From an uncultured Pelagibacteraceae bacterium (GTDB taxonomy: Bacteria > Pseudomonadota > Alphaproteobacteria > Pelagibacterales > Pelagibacteraceae), in NCBI GenBank assembly GCA_902633985.1, contig CACPHV010000002.1:1-45438 (forward strand): 45,438 bases of DNA, read 5' to 3'. Below the pieces are notes generated by a model that saw only the letters and a list, made by a program, of their open reading frames with translations, had not been told where the DNA came from and ran no database searches. Positions within the stretch are counted from its first letter, which is position 1. Each line of letters starts with the position of its first letter. The position numbers and the translations under genes were made by a program. Positions 1 through 7,780 of this stretch are shown here, piece after piece.

Positions 1-225
1 AATTCTTGCTACTCTAGTTGTTGGTTGAGCTCCTTGACCAAGCCAATATTTAATTCTCTCAGCTTCTAGACCCACTCTTTCTTTTTTCTCTTTTGGTAAT
101 AGAGGATTAAAGAAACCAACCTTTTCTATAAATCTTCCATCTCTTGCAAAACGACTGTCGGCAACAACAACTTTATAAACAGGACGTTTTTTTGTTCCAC
201 CTCTTGATAATCTTAATTTTAACAT
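1..225 (-). CDS. rpsP: 30S ribosomal protein S16 (3' part outside window)
   Basis: Small-subunit ribosomal protein S16. I translated it from the sequence: 75 residues from an ATG at 225 to the window edge, with no stop. It starts [20 protein letters not shown] and continues with [19 protein letters not shown] and the [14 protein letters not shown] stretch typical of S16. S16 is normally about 80 to 110 residues, so only the C-terminal tail is missing. A strong ribosome binding site (GGAGAAGG) sits just before the ATG. The gene lies 12 bases downstream of the ffh stop on the same strand, so it is very probably co-transcribed with ffh, the arrangement seen in many alphaproteobacteria (ffh-rpsP-rimM-trmD). 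Confidence 0.95.
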   Translation of the reverse strand, partial: MLKLRLSRGGTKKRPVYKVVVADSRFARDGRFIEKVGFFNPLLPKEKKERVGLEAERIKYWLGQGAQPTTRVARI

Positions 226-237
226 TCCTTCTCCTTT

Positions 238-1596
238 TTACTTTAATTGGTTAAATAGCTCTGGCGGTATACCTTTATCAGACATGCCTTTCAGATTTCC
301 TTTTGACATCTTTTTCATCATTTCAGACATCATTTTAAATTGCTTAAGCAATTTATTGATAGTGGCCGGATCTGTGCCAGAGCCATTAGCAATTCTTTTT
401 TTTCTAGAACCATCTATTATTTTTGGGTTCTCTCTTTCTTTTTTTGTCATTGATAAAATAACAGCCTCATTTTTAGTAATTATACTTTCATCAATTCCTG
501 CTGAATCCATTTGAGATTTAATTTTAGAAACTCCTGGCATAAAAGACATAATTCCCTCTATGCCACCCATTTTTTTCATTTGTCTTAATTGAGATAAATA
601 ATCTTCCATAGAGAATTGACCTTTTTTTAAATTTTCCTCTGCTTTTTTAAGATTTTCTTCTCCTAAATCTTTAGCTGCCTTTTCTACAAGGGATACGATA
701 TCCCCCATACCAAGTATTCTGTTTGCAATTCTATCTGGATGGAATACTTCAAGATTATCTATTTTTTCTCCTATACCTAAAAATTTAATTGGAACGTTTG
801 AAACATATTTCATACTCACTGCGGCTCCACCTCTTGCATCACCATCAGCCCTAGTTAAAATAATTCCAGATAAATTAACTGTATTTTTAAATTCTTTTGC
901 CACTGAGGCTGCAACTTGACCTGTTAAAGAGTCTGCAACTAAGAAAGTTTCTGTTGGATTGATGACAGCTTCAATTTGCTTAATCTCACTCATCATTTGT
1001 AAATCAATTTGAGTTCTACCAGCAGTATCAAATAAAATTATTTCAGCTCCATTTAAATTAGCGGCACTTATTGCTCTTCTACAAATATCAGCAGGTTGCT
1101 GACCTTCTATAATAGGTAAAGTTAAAATATTATTTTGTTCTCCTAAAGATCTAAGTTGTTCTTGTGCAGCTGGTCTGTAAATATCTAGACTGACCATCAT
1201 TACTTTTTTCTTTTTATTATTTTCTAAAAATTTTGCTAATTTTGCTGTTGTTGTTGTTTTTCCAGAACCTTGTAACCCAACTAACATCATTGGCACAGGC
1301 GGTACTGCGTTTAAGTTTATGTCATTATTTGTTGCACCTAGTAAGTCTACAAGCTCATCGTAAACAATTTTAACAACCATATCCCCAGGAGAGGTAGACC
1401 TTATTATCTCTTGGCCTAATGCTTTTGGCTTAACTTTTTCAATAAAATCTTTTGCAACATCCAATGAGACATCTGCTTCAAGTAAGGCTTGCCTAATGCC
1501 TCTTAAACCTTCATCTACTTGAGTTTCATCAAGTGAAGGTGCCTTTTTCAGAGAAGAAAAAATTTCTTCAAATTTATTTGTTAAATTTTCAAACAT
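238..1596 (-). CDS. ffh: Signal recognition particle protein Ffh
   Basis: GTPase subunit of the bacterial signal recognition particle; it binds 4.5S RNA and signal sequences of nascent membrane proteins and docks with FtsY. From the chosen start it has 452 residues: an N domain beginning MFENLTNKFEEIFSSLKK, a G domain with P-loop GLQGSGKTTTTAK near residue 107, DTAGR, and the TRADGDARGGAA stretch, then a methionine-rich M domain (FMPGVSKIKSQM and the KQFKMMSEMMKKMSKG region). An in-frame ATG at 1674 would add 26 residues, but these are unlike any Ffh and lie over the structured leader, so I place the start at 1596. That ATG has no obvious Shine-Dalgarno sequence. Confidence 0.96.
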   Translation of the reverse strand: MFENLTNKFEEIFSSLKKAPSLDETQVDEGLRGIRQALLEADVSLDVAKDFIEKVKPKALGQEIIRSTSPGDMVVKIVYDELVDLLGATNNDINLNAVPPVPMMLVGLQGSGKTTTTAKLAKFLENNKKKKVMMVSLDIYRPAAQEQLRSLGEQNNILTLPIIEGQQPADICRRAISAANLNGAEIILFDTAGRTQIDLQMMSEIKQIEAVINPTETFLVADSLTGQVAASVAKEFKNTVNLSGIILTRADGDARGGAAVSMKYVSNVPIKFLGIGEKIDNLEVFHPDRIANRILGMGDIVSLVEKAAKDLGEENLKKAEENLKKGQFSMEDYLSQLRQMKKMGGIEGIMSFMPGVSKIKSQMDSAGIDESIITKNEAVILSMTKKERENPKIIDGSRKKRIANGSGTDPATINKLLKQFKMMSEMMKKMSKGNLKGMSDKGIPPELFNQLK

Positions 1597-1704
1597 ATTT
1601 ATTACGCATAGCAGTAACTCACTAGTGGGCGAACCCTCGCTGACTAGTGTCGATCTCTTTGTTTCCAAAGACACCGCAAAGTTAATGTTTTTGCGGAAAC
1701 GGCA
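1597..1704 (-). ncRNA. Structured 5' leader of ffh (three consecutive hairpins)
   Basis: Read on the minus strand, the ffh leader folds by eye into three hairpins. The first pairs 1696-1690 with 1680-1674 (7 bp, CCGCAAA/TTTGCGG). The second pairs 1671-1666 with 1661-1656 (TCTTTG/CAAAGA) around a GAAA tetraloop of GNRA type. The third pairs 1649-1643 with 1626-1620 (CACTAGT/ACTAGTG), with an inner GCGA/TCGC stem. A competing pairing, GTTTCC (1700-1695) with GGAAAC (1666-1661), would break the first two hairpins. The last hairpin ends about 23 bases before the ffh start. The element could be a cis-regulatory leader or a separate small RNA. It lacks the conserved 4.5S RNA domain IV sequence, so I do not call it ffs. 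Family unknown to me. Confidence 0.6.
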
Positions 1705-1710
1705 ACAACC

Positions 1711-1717
1711 TATAATA
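1711..1717. promoter_or_regulatory. Symmetric -10 element between ffh and dapF
   Basis: The plus strand carries TATAAT at 1711-1716, a consensus -10, with the dapF ATG 40 bases further on. Because the heptamer is TATAATA, the minus strand reads TATTAT over 1717-1712, which would start the ffh transcript near 1704, right at the base of its hairpin leader. No good -35 is visible for either direction. One element serving both divergent genes is an inference from the symmetry. Confidence 0.4.
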
Positions 1718-1756
1718 GAGGTTCAAAAAGTCAATAAATAAGTTAAATATCTATAT

Positions 1757-2581
1757 ATGGATATTAAAGCATTTAAAATGGACGGTTTAGGTAATGATTT
1801 TGTCATCATAGATAATAGGCAAACAATTACAAATTTAACGAAAGAGCAAATAATAAAGATTTGTGACAGAAAATTTATTGGTTGTGACCAACTAATATTG
1901 ATTAAAAAAAATGATATTTCAGATGCTTCACTAGAATTTTATAATTCAGATGGAGGAATGTCTGGTGCATGTGGAAATGGTACAAGATGTATTGCTGATT
2001 TATTAGGTAAAGAAAATAACAAAAAAGAAATTGTCTTAACAACTTTATCTGGCAAATTAAAATCAAATATTGTTGGAGAAAAAATGGTTTCTACAGAAAT
2101 AGGTGTTGCAAAAACAAAATGGGATGAGATTCCATTGTCTAAAGAATTAAATACGAATAATTTAGGAATTAAAATTAATGACAAAAATAATAACGAATTT
2201 TCTGGTGGAACTGCTGTTAATGTTGGAAACCCACATGTAGTTTTTTTTGTTGATAATAACGAAAATTTTGAAATTGAAAAAATTGGACCAAGGATTGAAA
2301 CCCACTCACTATTTCCAGAAAAATGTAATGTTACTTTAGCAACTGTTGTTAACAAAGAATTGATAAAAGTTAGAGTGTGGGAAAGAGGAGCTGGGCTTAC
2401 CAAAGCTTGTGGAACTGCAGCTTGTGCAACAGCTTTTGCCGCAAAACAAAACGGACTGGTAAATGATAAAGTGGATATTGAATTTTCTACAGGTAGATTG
2501 GCAATTTCAATTGATGAAAACAATAGTATTCATATGAAAGGACCAGTTTCAGATATTGAGGAGATAAATTTTAAAATTTAA
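1757..2581 (+). CDS. dapF: Diaminopimelate epimerase
   Basis: Interconverts LL- and meso-diaminopimelate, giving the precursor for lysine and for peptidoglycan cross-linking; cytosolic and cofactor-independent. The 274-residue product has the usual family length. It carries both catalytic cysteines: Cys72 in SGACGNGTRC and Cys218 in TKACGTAACA. It also has the N-terminal MDGLGNDFVIID and central GNPHVVFF stretches. The stop overlaps the ftsY start as TAATG at 2579-2583, so the two are translationally coupled. In many alphaproteobacteria a MiaB-like methylthiotransferase gene lies between dapF and ftsY; it is absent here. No clear Shine-Dalgarno sequence precedes the ATG. Confidence 0.97.
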   Translation: MDIKAFKMDGLGNDFVIIDNRQTITNLTKEQIIKICDRKFIGCDQLILIKKNDISDASLEFYNSDGGMSGACGNGTRCIADLLGKENNKKEIVLTTLSGKLKSNIVGEKMVSTEIGVAKTKWDEIPLSKELNTNNLGIKINDKNNNEFSGGTAVNVGNPHVVFFVDNNENFEIEKIGPRIETHSLFPEKCNVTLATVVNKELIKVRVWERGAGLTKACGTAACATAFAAKQNGLVNDKVDIEFSTGRLAISIDENNSIHMKGPVSDIEEINFKI

Positions 2582-3498
2582 TGGGAATTTTTGAAAAATT
2601 TAAATCAGGTTTTAAAAAAAGTGCCTCAGCTTTTACAACAGGTTTAAGAGATATAGTTGTAAAAAAAGAGATTGATGACAAAACACTAGACAAAATTGAA
2701 GATTACTTAATTCAATCCGATGTTGGTATTGTTTCGGCTTCAGAAATAAGAGAAATAATTTCTCAAACAAAAATTGATCCCAATAAAGATTTAACCGAAG
2801 AAATAAACAATATTTTAAAAAATTATATTATTTCAATTATGAAACCTTTAGAAAATATTGAATTCTTCAAAAAAAAAGAAAAATTAAATGCAACATTAAT
2901 TTCAGGTGTCAATGGTGTTGGAAAGACAACTACTATTGGAAAAATAAGCAAAATATTAAAGGGTAATGGAAACAAGGTAATGCTAGCTGCATCAGATACT
3001 TTTAGAGCAGCAGCTATTGAACAACTAGAAAATTGGGCAAACAAAGTTGATGTTCAAATTACAAAATCATCTCAAGGTTCTGATCCTGCATCAGTCGCTT
3101 ATAAGGCTATTGAACAGGCATTAAATAATGATTTCAATCAAGTTTTAATCGATACAGCTGGGAGATTACAAAATAAAAAAAATTTGATGGAAGAATATAA
3201 AAAAATTGCAAACGTTACTAAAAAAATTGATCCTGATGCTCCACATGATGTTATTTTAGTTTTGGATGCAACTTCTGGCCAAAATGTAATTAATCAAGTT
3301 GAAGAATTTAACAAAATTATTCCGATAACTGGTCTTATTATGACAAAATTAGATGGGACAGCAAAAGGAGGTATTCTTTTAGCTGTTGCTAAAAAATATA
3401 AACTACCAATTATTGCACTTGGATTAGGTGAAAAAGAAGATGATTTACAAATTTTTGAGGCCGAAAAATTCGCAGAGGCATTTACTCAAATTAATTAA
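2581..3498 (+). CDS. ftsY: Signal recognition particle receptor FtsY
   Basis: Membrane-associated SRP receptor GTPase that pairs with Ffh during co-translational targeting. It has 305 residues, a short FtsY: the acidic A domain of enterobacterial forms is missing and the protein begins almost directly with the basic amphipathic NG-domain helix (GIFEKFKSGFKKSASAFTTG). GTPase motifs are present: P-loop GVNGVGKTTTIGK from residue 109, AASDTFRAAA, DTAGRLQNK, and TKLDGTAKGG. The last 8 bases overlap the 3' end of the convergent gene at 3491. Having ffh and ftsY within 1 kb is consistent with their shared pathway. Confidence 0.97.
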   Translation: MGIFEKFKSGFKKSASAFTTGLRDIVVKKEIDDKTLDKIEDYLIQSDVGIVSASEIREIISQTKIDPNKDLTEEINNILKNYIISIMKPLENIEFFKKKEKLNATLISGVNGVGKTTTIGKISKILKGNGNKVMLAASDTFRAAAIEQLENWANKVDVQITKSSQGSDPASVAYKAIEQALNNDFNQVLIDTAGRLQNKKNLMEEYKKIANVTKKIDPDAPHDVILVLDATSGQNVINQVEEFNKIIPITGLIMTKLDGTAKGGILLAVAKKYKLPIIALGLGEKEDDLQIFEAEKFAEAFTQIN

Positions 3499-4054
3499 TT
3501 AAGGTACTTGAAATTAAAGGTTTATAAAAACTACATTTGTAGTGTTCTTTAAATTCATAATGTCCACAATTTTTGGCTATCGAAGAAATAATAAAATCAA
3601 ATTTTCCATTTACAGGATAAAGCTCAAGTTTTTTCTCAATTATATCAAATTTAAAATTAGCTTTTAAACTTTTTACAGCACTAATCATCACTAAAGTTTT
3701 ATTATCTTTTAAAAGATAATATGCAAAATCATCTGGAAAAACTGGAAAATCATATTCCTGTAAATAATATTTTGCAGTTTTGGGAAACCATTCATAAGAA
3801 ATCAATGGCAAAGACTCTTTCGTTTTATAGTTATAAATATAAAGATCTTTTGGAAAATCATTAATATAATTTGAATTTTCTCCTCGAGCTAAGACAGCTT
3901 TTTCACGGGTTTTAAAATATAATGCAAAATTTTCATCGTGTGAATTCATTTGATCAATATGAAAAAGGCTGTCTACAGATGCTAAATTTTCTTTGGCATT
4001 TGATAAATTATTTAAAGAAAACAAGATAATAAAAAATAAGAAAAAATTTTTCAT
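3491..4054 (-). CDS. Exported protein of unknown function
   Basis: I do not recognise this 187-residue protein. It starts with a typical Sec signal peptide: two lysine/asparagine residues, a hydrophobic stretch FFLFFIILFSLNNLS, and a probable cleavage site after SNA. The mature part is about 165 residues, rich in aromatic residues and lysine, with two cysteines near the C-terminus (NCGHYEF and YKCSFY) that could form a disulfide in the periplasm. No transmembrane segment follows the signal. It lies downstream of the hydrolase and MFS genes on the same strand and converges on ftsY with an 8-base overlap. The signal peptide and codon-like composition make it likely to be real. Confidence 0.7.
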   Translation of the reverse strand: MKNFFLFFIILFSLNNLSNAKENLASVDSLFHIDQMNSHDENFALYFKTREKAVLARGENSNYINDFPKDLYIYNYKTKESLPLISYEWFPKTAKYYLQEYDFPVFPDDFAYYLLKDNKTLVMISAVKSLKANFKFDIIEKKLELYPVNGKFDFIISSIAKNCGHYEFKEHYKCSFYKPLISSTLIN

Positions 4055-4102
4055 AAATTAACCTAAAAAAAAAATTTGAATTATCTTTGTTTAGATTATG
4101 GC

Positions 4103-4921
4103 TTAATTTAAACTATCAACAAATAATTTAAGAGCTAATACAAGTTTATCATCATATTCCATCATATGATCGTCATATTTTGTAAAATATGAATATTTAG
4201 GTTCACTTGCTAAATTAAAAATTTTTTTACCCATCCAAAATGGAACTATTTGGTCAGCCTCACCGTGCATTACTAATACTGGAATATTAATATTTTTAAT
4301 TTTTTCATTATTTTCATACTTATCTTTTAAAATTAAACCTACTGGAATATATGGATAAAAATTTTTCGCAGCCTCTATCATTGATGTGAAGGGCGTTTCT
4401 AATATTAATCCTGCAAAATTTTTATTCTGAGTAATTTCAGTAGCAATGCCAGTTCCTAATGACTCTCCATAAATAATTATATCTTCTTCATTTAGACCTT
4501 TTTCTTTAAGCCAGTTTATTGCACTAGCACCATCTGTATAAAGACCCTCCTCACTTGGTTTTCCTTTATTGCCACTAAACCCTCTCCATGCAATAATTAA
4601 AAAATTAACATCCATGTCTTTAAAATGATTTAACTTATGGATTCTGTTTTCAAGTGTCCCTGCATTTCCGTGAAAATAAACTATTGTTTTATAACTTTTT
4701 AAATTTTTATTATGAAACCAGCCTAAAAGATTAATATTATCAGTTGTTTTGATGGTAACTTTTTCAATGTTAACTTCTAAATTATCTCCAGAATAATTAT
4801 TCTCATCAGGATGATACATTAAATTTCTTTGAAAAAAGAATAAGAAAATTAAAACGATTAAGTAAATGACTACAATACCAATAAATAATTCCAAAAAAAA
4901 ATTCCTACGTTTTATTTTCAT
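4103..4921 (-). CDS. Membrane-anchored alpha/beta hydrolase (BEM46/ABHD13-like)
   Basis: Serine hydrolase of the alpha/beta fold with an N-terminal membrane anchor (about residues 11-30). Visible elements are the oxyanion HGNAGT stretch, a nucleophile elbow GESLGTG with Ser153, an acid in HGEADQIVPF (Asp223) and a histidine in YDDHMMEYDD (His252), which together form a plausible catalytic triad. The length of 272 residues and the order of motifs fit the family that includes yeast BEM46 and bacterial YfhR-like proteins. The natural substrate of this family is poorly known; an ester or thioester lipase role is possible. The start overlaps the end of the MFS gene by 17 bases, so the two are probably one transcript. 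Confidence 0.85.
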   Translation of the reverse strand: MKIKRRNFFLELFIGIVVIYLIVLIFLFFFQRNLMYHPDENNYSGDNLEVNIEKVTIKTTDNINLLGWFHNKNLKSYKTIVYFHGNAGTLENRIHKLNHFKDMDVNFLIIAWRGFSGNKGKPSEEGLYTDGASAINWLKEKGLNEEDIIIYGESLGTGIATEITQNKNFAGLILETPFTSMIEAAKNFYPYIPVGLILKDKYENNEKIKNINIPVLVMHGEADQIVPFWMGKKIFNLASEPKYSYFTKYDDHMMEYDDKLVLALKLFVDSLN

Positions 4922-6128
4922 ATTTTTTTTTATTTAAATAGATAAAAAAAATATAACTTAATACACAAAGAATTAAAAATACAGAAAATGAAATTCTATA
5001 ACTACTTACAATGTCAAATCCTTTATTACTACATATATCAATTACCAATCCTATCCCCCACTGGATAAAAAAAGTTCCAGAAAAAAGAAATACATTAAAT
5101 GAAGTAAGAGATTTGCCAGCTAGATTTTTTGAAAAGTTTAGCGCAATTGCTGGCTGAGTTAATGAAATTACAATTGATGTCATTATGTATAAAGTAAATA
5201 AAAATGCTCCTGCATTATTACCAAGATAAATAATAAGGAATAACGAAAAGTAACTAATTGGCAGGCCCAATTTAATTATTTTAATACTGCTAATACCGTA
5301 TTCTGAAATTTTTGGTAAAACATATCCCCAAATAAAATATGAAATCAACATAGTAATATTTATCCAAAATAAACCTGTGGCACTTTGAAGAGGTGTATAT
5401 CCGGTAATATTTAACATCCATGGACCAGCCCATAGAGTTTGAATTGCTTGAATTCCTCCATAATTAATGAATGCAAGAGGAATCATGCTTATAAAAAATT
5501 TATTTTTCCATATTTGTCTTAATGACTCTTTTTCAGATTTTGTTGATGTGCTCTCTTTTTTCTCCCAATTAGGAATTAATAAGAAAATTAAAATTATGCT
5601 AAATAAAATAAGTATAGCTATTAAAATAAAAATCCATCTCCATCCAATATACGGTAATAGTATTTGAACCGGTAAAGTTGACGACACAAATCCAAAATTT
5701 GCTACCATCAACATCCAAGAATTTGCTCTCTGTTGATATTTTTCTGCAAACCATACTCTATATCCAGTAAGAGGTCCCATCATGCAAGCACTGACACCAA
5801 TACCAATAAATATTCTAGATACAAATAATCCAGTAAAACTTTTTGCAAGTGCAAATGATATTGTTCCAATCAATGCTATTATTAAAAAATAACCAATTAC
5901 CTTTTTTGGTCCAATTTTATCTAATAAAAGCCCTACAGGGATTTGCATTATCGAAAAACCAATAAAATATCCTCCTGCCAATAATCCCAGATTTCCTGCA
6001 GTTAGATCAAACTCAGAAGTAAGAACGGGAGTTAAAGTTGCAGTTATAGATCTAACCAGATTAGACAGTAAAAATCCAAAGGCGAAAACACAAAATATGA
6101 TAATGCTTTTATTTACTTTAGTAATCAT
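4905..6128 (-). CDS. MFS transporter
   Basis: Major facilitator superfamily permease of 407 residues with about 12 hydrophobic segments and a polar central loop (EKKESTSTKSEKESLRQ, near residues 190-205) between the two six-helix halves. The family signature between helices 2 and 3 is visible as GLLLDKIGPKKVIG, close to the D-R-x-G-R/K-R/K motif. The substrate cannot be read from the sequence. It is divergent from the gamma-glutamyltransferase gene only 29 bases away and overlaps the hydrolase gene downstream. A possible link is import or export of a peptide, amino acid or amide compound handled by these enzymes, but this is only neighbourhood inference. Confidence 0.88.
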   Translation of the reverse strand: MITKVNKSIIIFCVFAFGFLLSNLVRSITATLTPVLTSEFDLTAGNLGLLAGGYFIGFSIMQIPVGLLLDKIGPKKVIGYFLIIALIGTISFALAKSFTGLFVSRIFIGIGVSACMMGPLTGYRVWFAEKYQQRANSWMLMVANFGFVSSTLPVQILLPYIGWRWIFILIAILILFSIILIFLLIPNWEKKESTSTKSEKESLRQIWKNKFFISMIPLAFINYGGIQAIQTLWAGPWMLNITGYTPLQSATGLFWINITMLISYFIWGYVLPKISEYGISSIKIIKLGLPISYFSLFLIIYLGNNAGAFLFTLYIMTSIVISLTQPAIALNFSKNLAGKSLTSFNVFLFSGTFFIQWGIGLVIDICSNKGFDIVSSYRISFSVFLILCVLSYIFFIYLNKKKYENKT

Positions 6129-6157
6129 TTATAAATTTTTGAGAATTAATCATTACT

Positions 6158-7741
6158 ATGAATAATCAATCAACAAAAGTCAAAGATGCACGTTCTTCAA
6201 ATGCAATGGCTGCAACTTCACATCCTTTAGCTACAGAAGAAGCATTGAAAATACTTAAAATGGGAGGAAATGCAGTGGATGCTTCAATTGCTGCCTCGAT
6301 TGTTTTATCTGTAGTAGAGCCTAATGCAACGAGTATTGGTGGCGACTGTTTTGCAATAGTTAAAATGGATAACAAGGATGCTGTGTCTTTTAATGGATCA
6401 GGTTTAGCGCCTGAAAAATTAAATTATGATTTTTTTAAGGATAAGCATATTGATAAAATTGGATTAACTAGTCCACATTCAGTCACAATTCCTGGTGCAC
6501 TGAATGCTTGGGAAAAAATTCATAAGGAATTTGGTAAGCTAGATTTTGAACAATTATTTTTAGGTGCAATTAATATAGCAAAGAATGGTCATAGAGTTAC
6601 AAAAGTCGTATCAAATGCTTGGAAAAATAGTTTGAATAAAATCAATGGTAATGAAAATTCAAAAAAAATTTTTTTGAAAGATGGTCGTACTTATCAAGAA
6701 AATGAATTAATGAAAAATATTGCTTTAGGAGAAACACTTGAAGCAATTAGCAAAAAAGGAAGTAAAGAATTTTATGAAGGAGAAATTGCAAAAGATATAA
6801 TTGAAACTTTAAATGAATTAGGTGGTGTACATACTTTTGAGGATTTTTCAAAACAGAGTACAATAAGATCAGATACAATCAAATCTAATTATAAGGGTGA
6901 TTTTATTCATCAATGCCCTCCCAATGGTCCTGGTGTTACAGTATTGATTATGATGAAATTGTTAGAAAAATTAAATATTCAAAATTATAAATTTAATAGC
7001 ACAGAAAGATTCCATCTTGAAGCAGAAGTTACAAAACAAGCTTATAAAGTTAAAGAAACTATTTTAGGCGATCCAAATTTTGTTAACTTTAATTTAGAAG
7101 AAATTTTAAGTGATAAAAATATTGAGGAAATTTTTAATAAAATTAACTTAAATTCATGCAGTGATGTTGGTGACTTAAATATTCCAGCTCATCCAGAAAC
7201 AATATATTTAACAGTAGTAGATAAAGATTTAAATAGTGTATCAATAATCAATTCTGTTTGTTATGTATTCGGATCAGGTATTACTACAAATAAAAGTGGA
7301 ATACTTTTACATAATAGGGGTACAAATTTCAGAGTAGAAAATGAACATCCAAACTGTATAGCAGGCTTAAAAAGACCGTTACATACTATTATTCCTGGTA
7401 TGCTTATTGATAAAAACAACAAAGCAACTTTAAGTTATGGCGTTATGGGAGGCCAATATCAACCAGTGGGACAAGTTCATGTTTTAAATAATATGATTGA
7501 TTTTGGAATGGGACCACAAGAAGCTTTGAGTTTTCCAAGAGCTTTTCATTTTAATAATATTTACAAACTAGAAAAAACTGTTGATAAAGAAATTTTCAAT
7601 GGACTCAAAGAAATAGGTCATAATGTAGAATATTTTGATGGTACCCATGGTGGGGGCCAAGCAATAAAAATAAATAGAAGTGAAGGTGATCTCATAGGTG
7701 GATCAGATCCTAGAAAAGATGGGTATGCAAAAGGATATTAA
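6158..7741 (+). CDS. ggt: Gamma-glutamyltransferase family hydrolase
   Basis: N-terminal-nucleophile hydrolase of the gamma-glutamyltranspeptidase / cephalosporin acylase superfamily. These enzymes cleave themselves before a threonine that then attacks gamma-glutamyl bonds (for example in glutathione). The expected autoprocessing site is Thr348 in HPETIYLTVVDKD, aligned with TTHxSVVD of known enzymes. Other family features are the N-terminal ATSHPLATEEALKILKMGGNAVDA, PPNGPGV, the RPLHTIIPGM stretch, and the C-terminal VMGGQYQPVGQVHV and GGGQAI. There is no signal peptide in the 527 residues, so a cytosolic enzyme is predicted, unlike periplasmic E. coli Ggt. The exact substrate is uncertain. 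Confidence 0.88.
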   Translation: MNNQSTKVKDARSSNAMAATSHPLATEEALKILKMGGNAVDASIAASIVLSVVEPNATSIGGDCFAIVKMDNKDAVSFNGSGLAPEKLNYDFFKDKHIDKIGLTSPHSVTIPGALNAWEKIHKEFGKLDFEQLFLGAINIAKNGHRVTKVVSNAWKNSLNKINGNENSKKIFLKDGRTYQENELMKNIALGETLEAISKKGSKEFYEGEIAKDIIETLNELGGVHTFEDFSKQSTIRSDTIKSNYKGDFIHQCPPNGPGVTVLIMMKLLEKLNIQNYKFNSTERFHLEAEVTKQAYKVKETILGDPNFVNFNLEEILSDKNIEEIFNKINLNSCSDVGDLNIPAHPETIYLTVVDKDLNSVSIINSVCYVFGSGITTNKSGILLHNRGTNFRVENEHPNCIAGLKRPLHTIIPGMLIDKNNKATLSYGVMGGQYQPVGQVHVLNNMIDFGMGPQEALSFPRAFHFNNIYKLEKTVDKEIFNGLKEIGHNVEYFDGTHGGGQAIKINRSEGDLIGGSDPRKDGYAKGY

Positions 7742-7780
7742 TTCTCATCGAAGAATGATAAAAAAACAAATTCCAAAGAA

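Noticed and set aside
1597..1674. 26-residue N-terminal extension of Ffh
   Set aside because: The added residues do not resemble any Ffh N domain and their DNA is explained by the hairpin leader; the family start is MFENL at 1596.
1597..1704. 4.5S SRP RNA gene (ffs)
   Set aside because: Tempting next to ffh, but the conserved domain IV sequence around the GGAA tetraloop is not present and the fold is three short hairpins rather than one long one.
1939..2523. 194-codon open frame antisense to dapF
   Set aside because: A shadow of the dapF frame: no ribosome binding site, no recognisable domain, and dapF is certain.
7742..7780. Bidirectional terminator between ggt and dctM
   Set aside because: Only 5-bp AT-rich stems (ATTCT/AGAAT, AATTC/GAATT); too weak to call.
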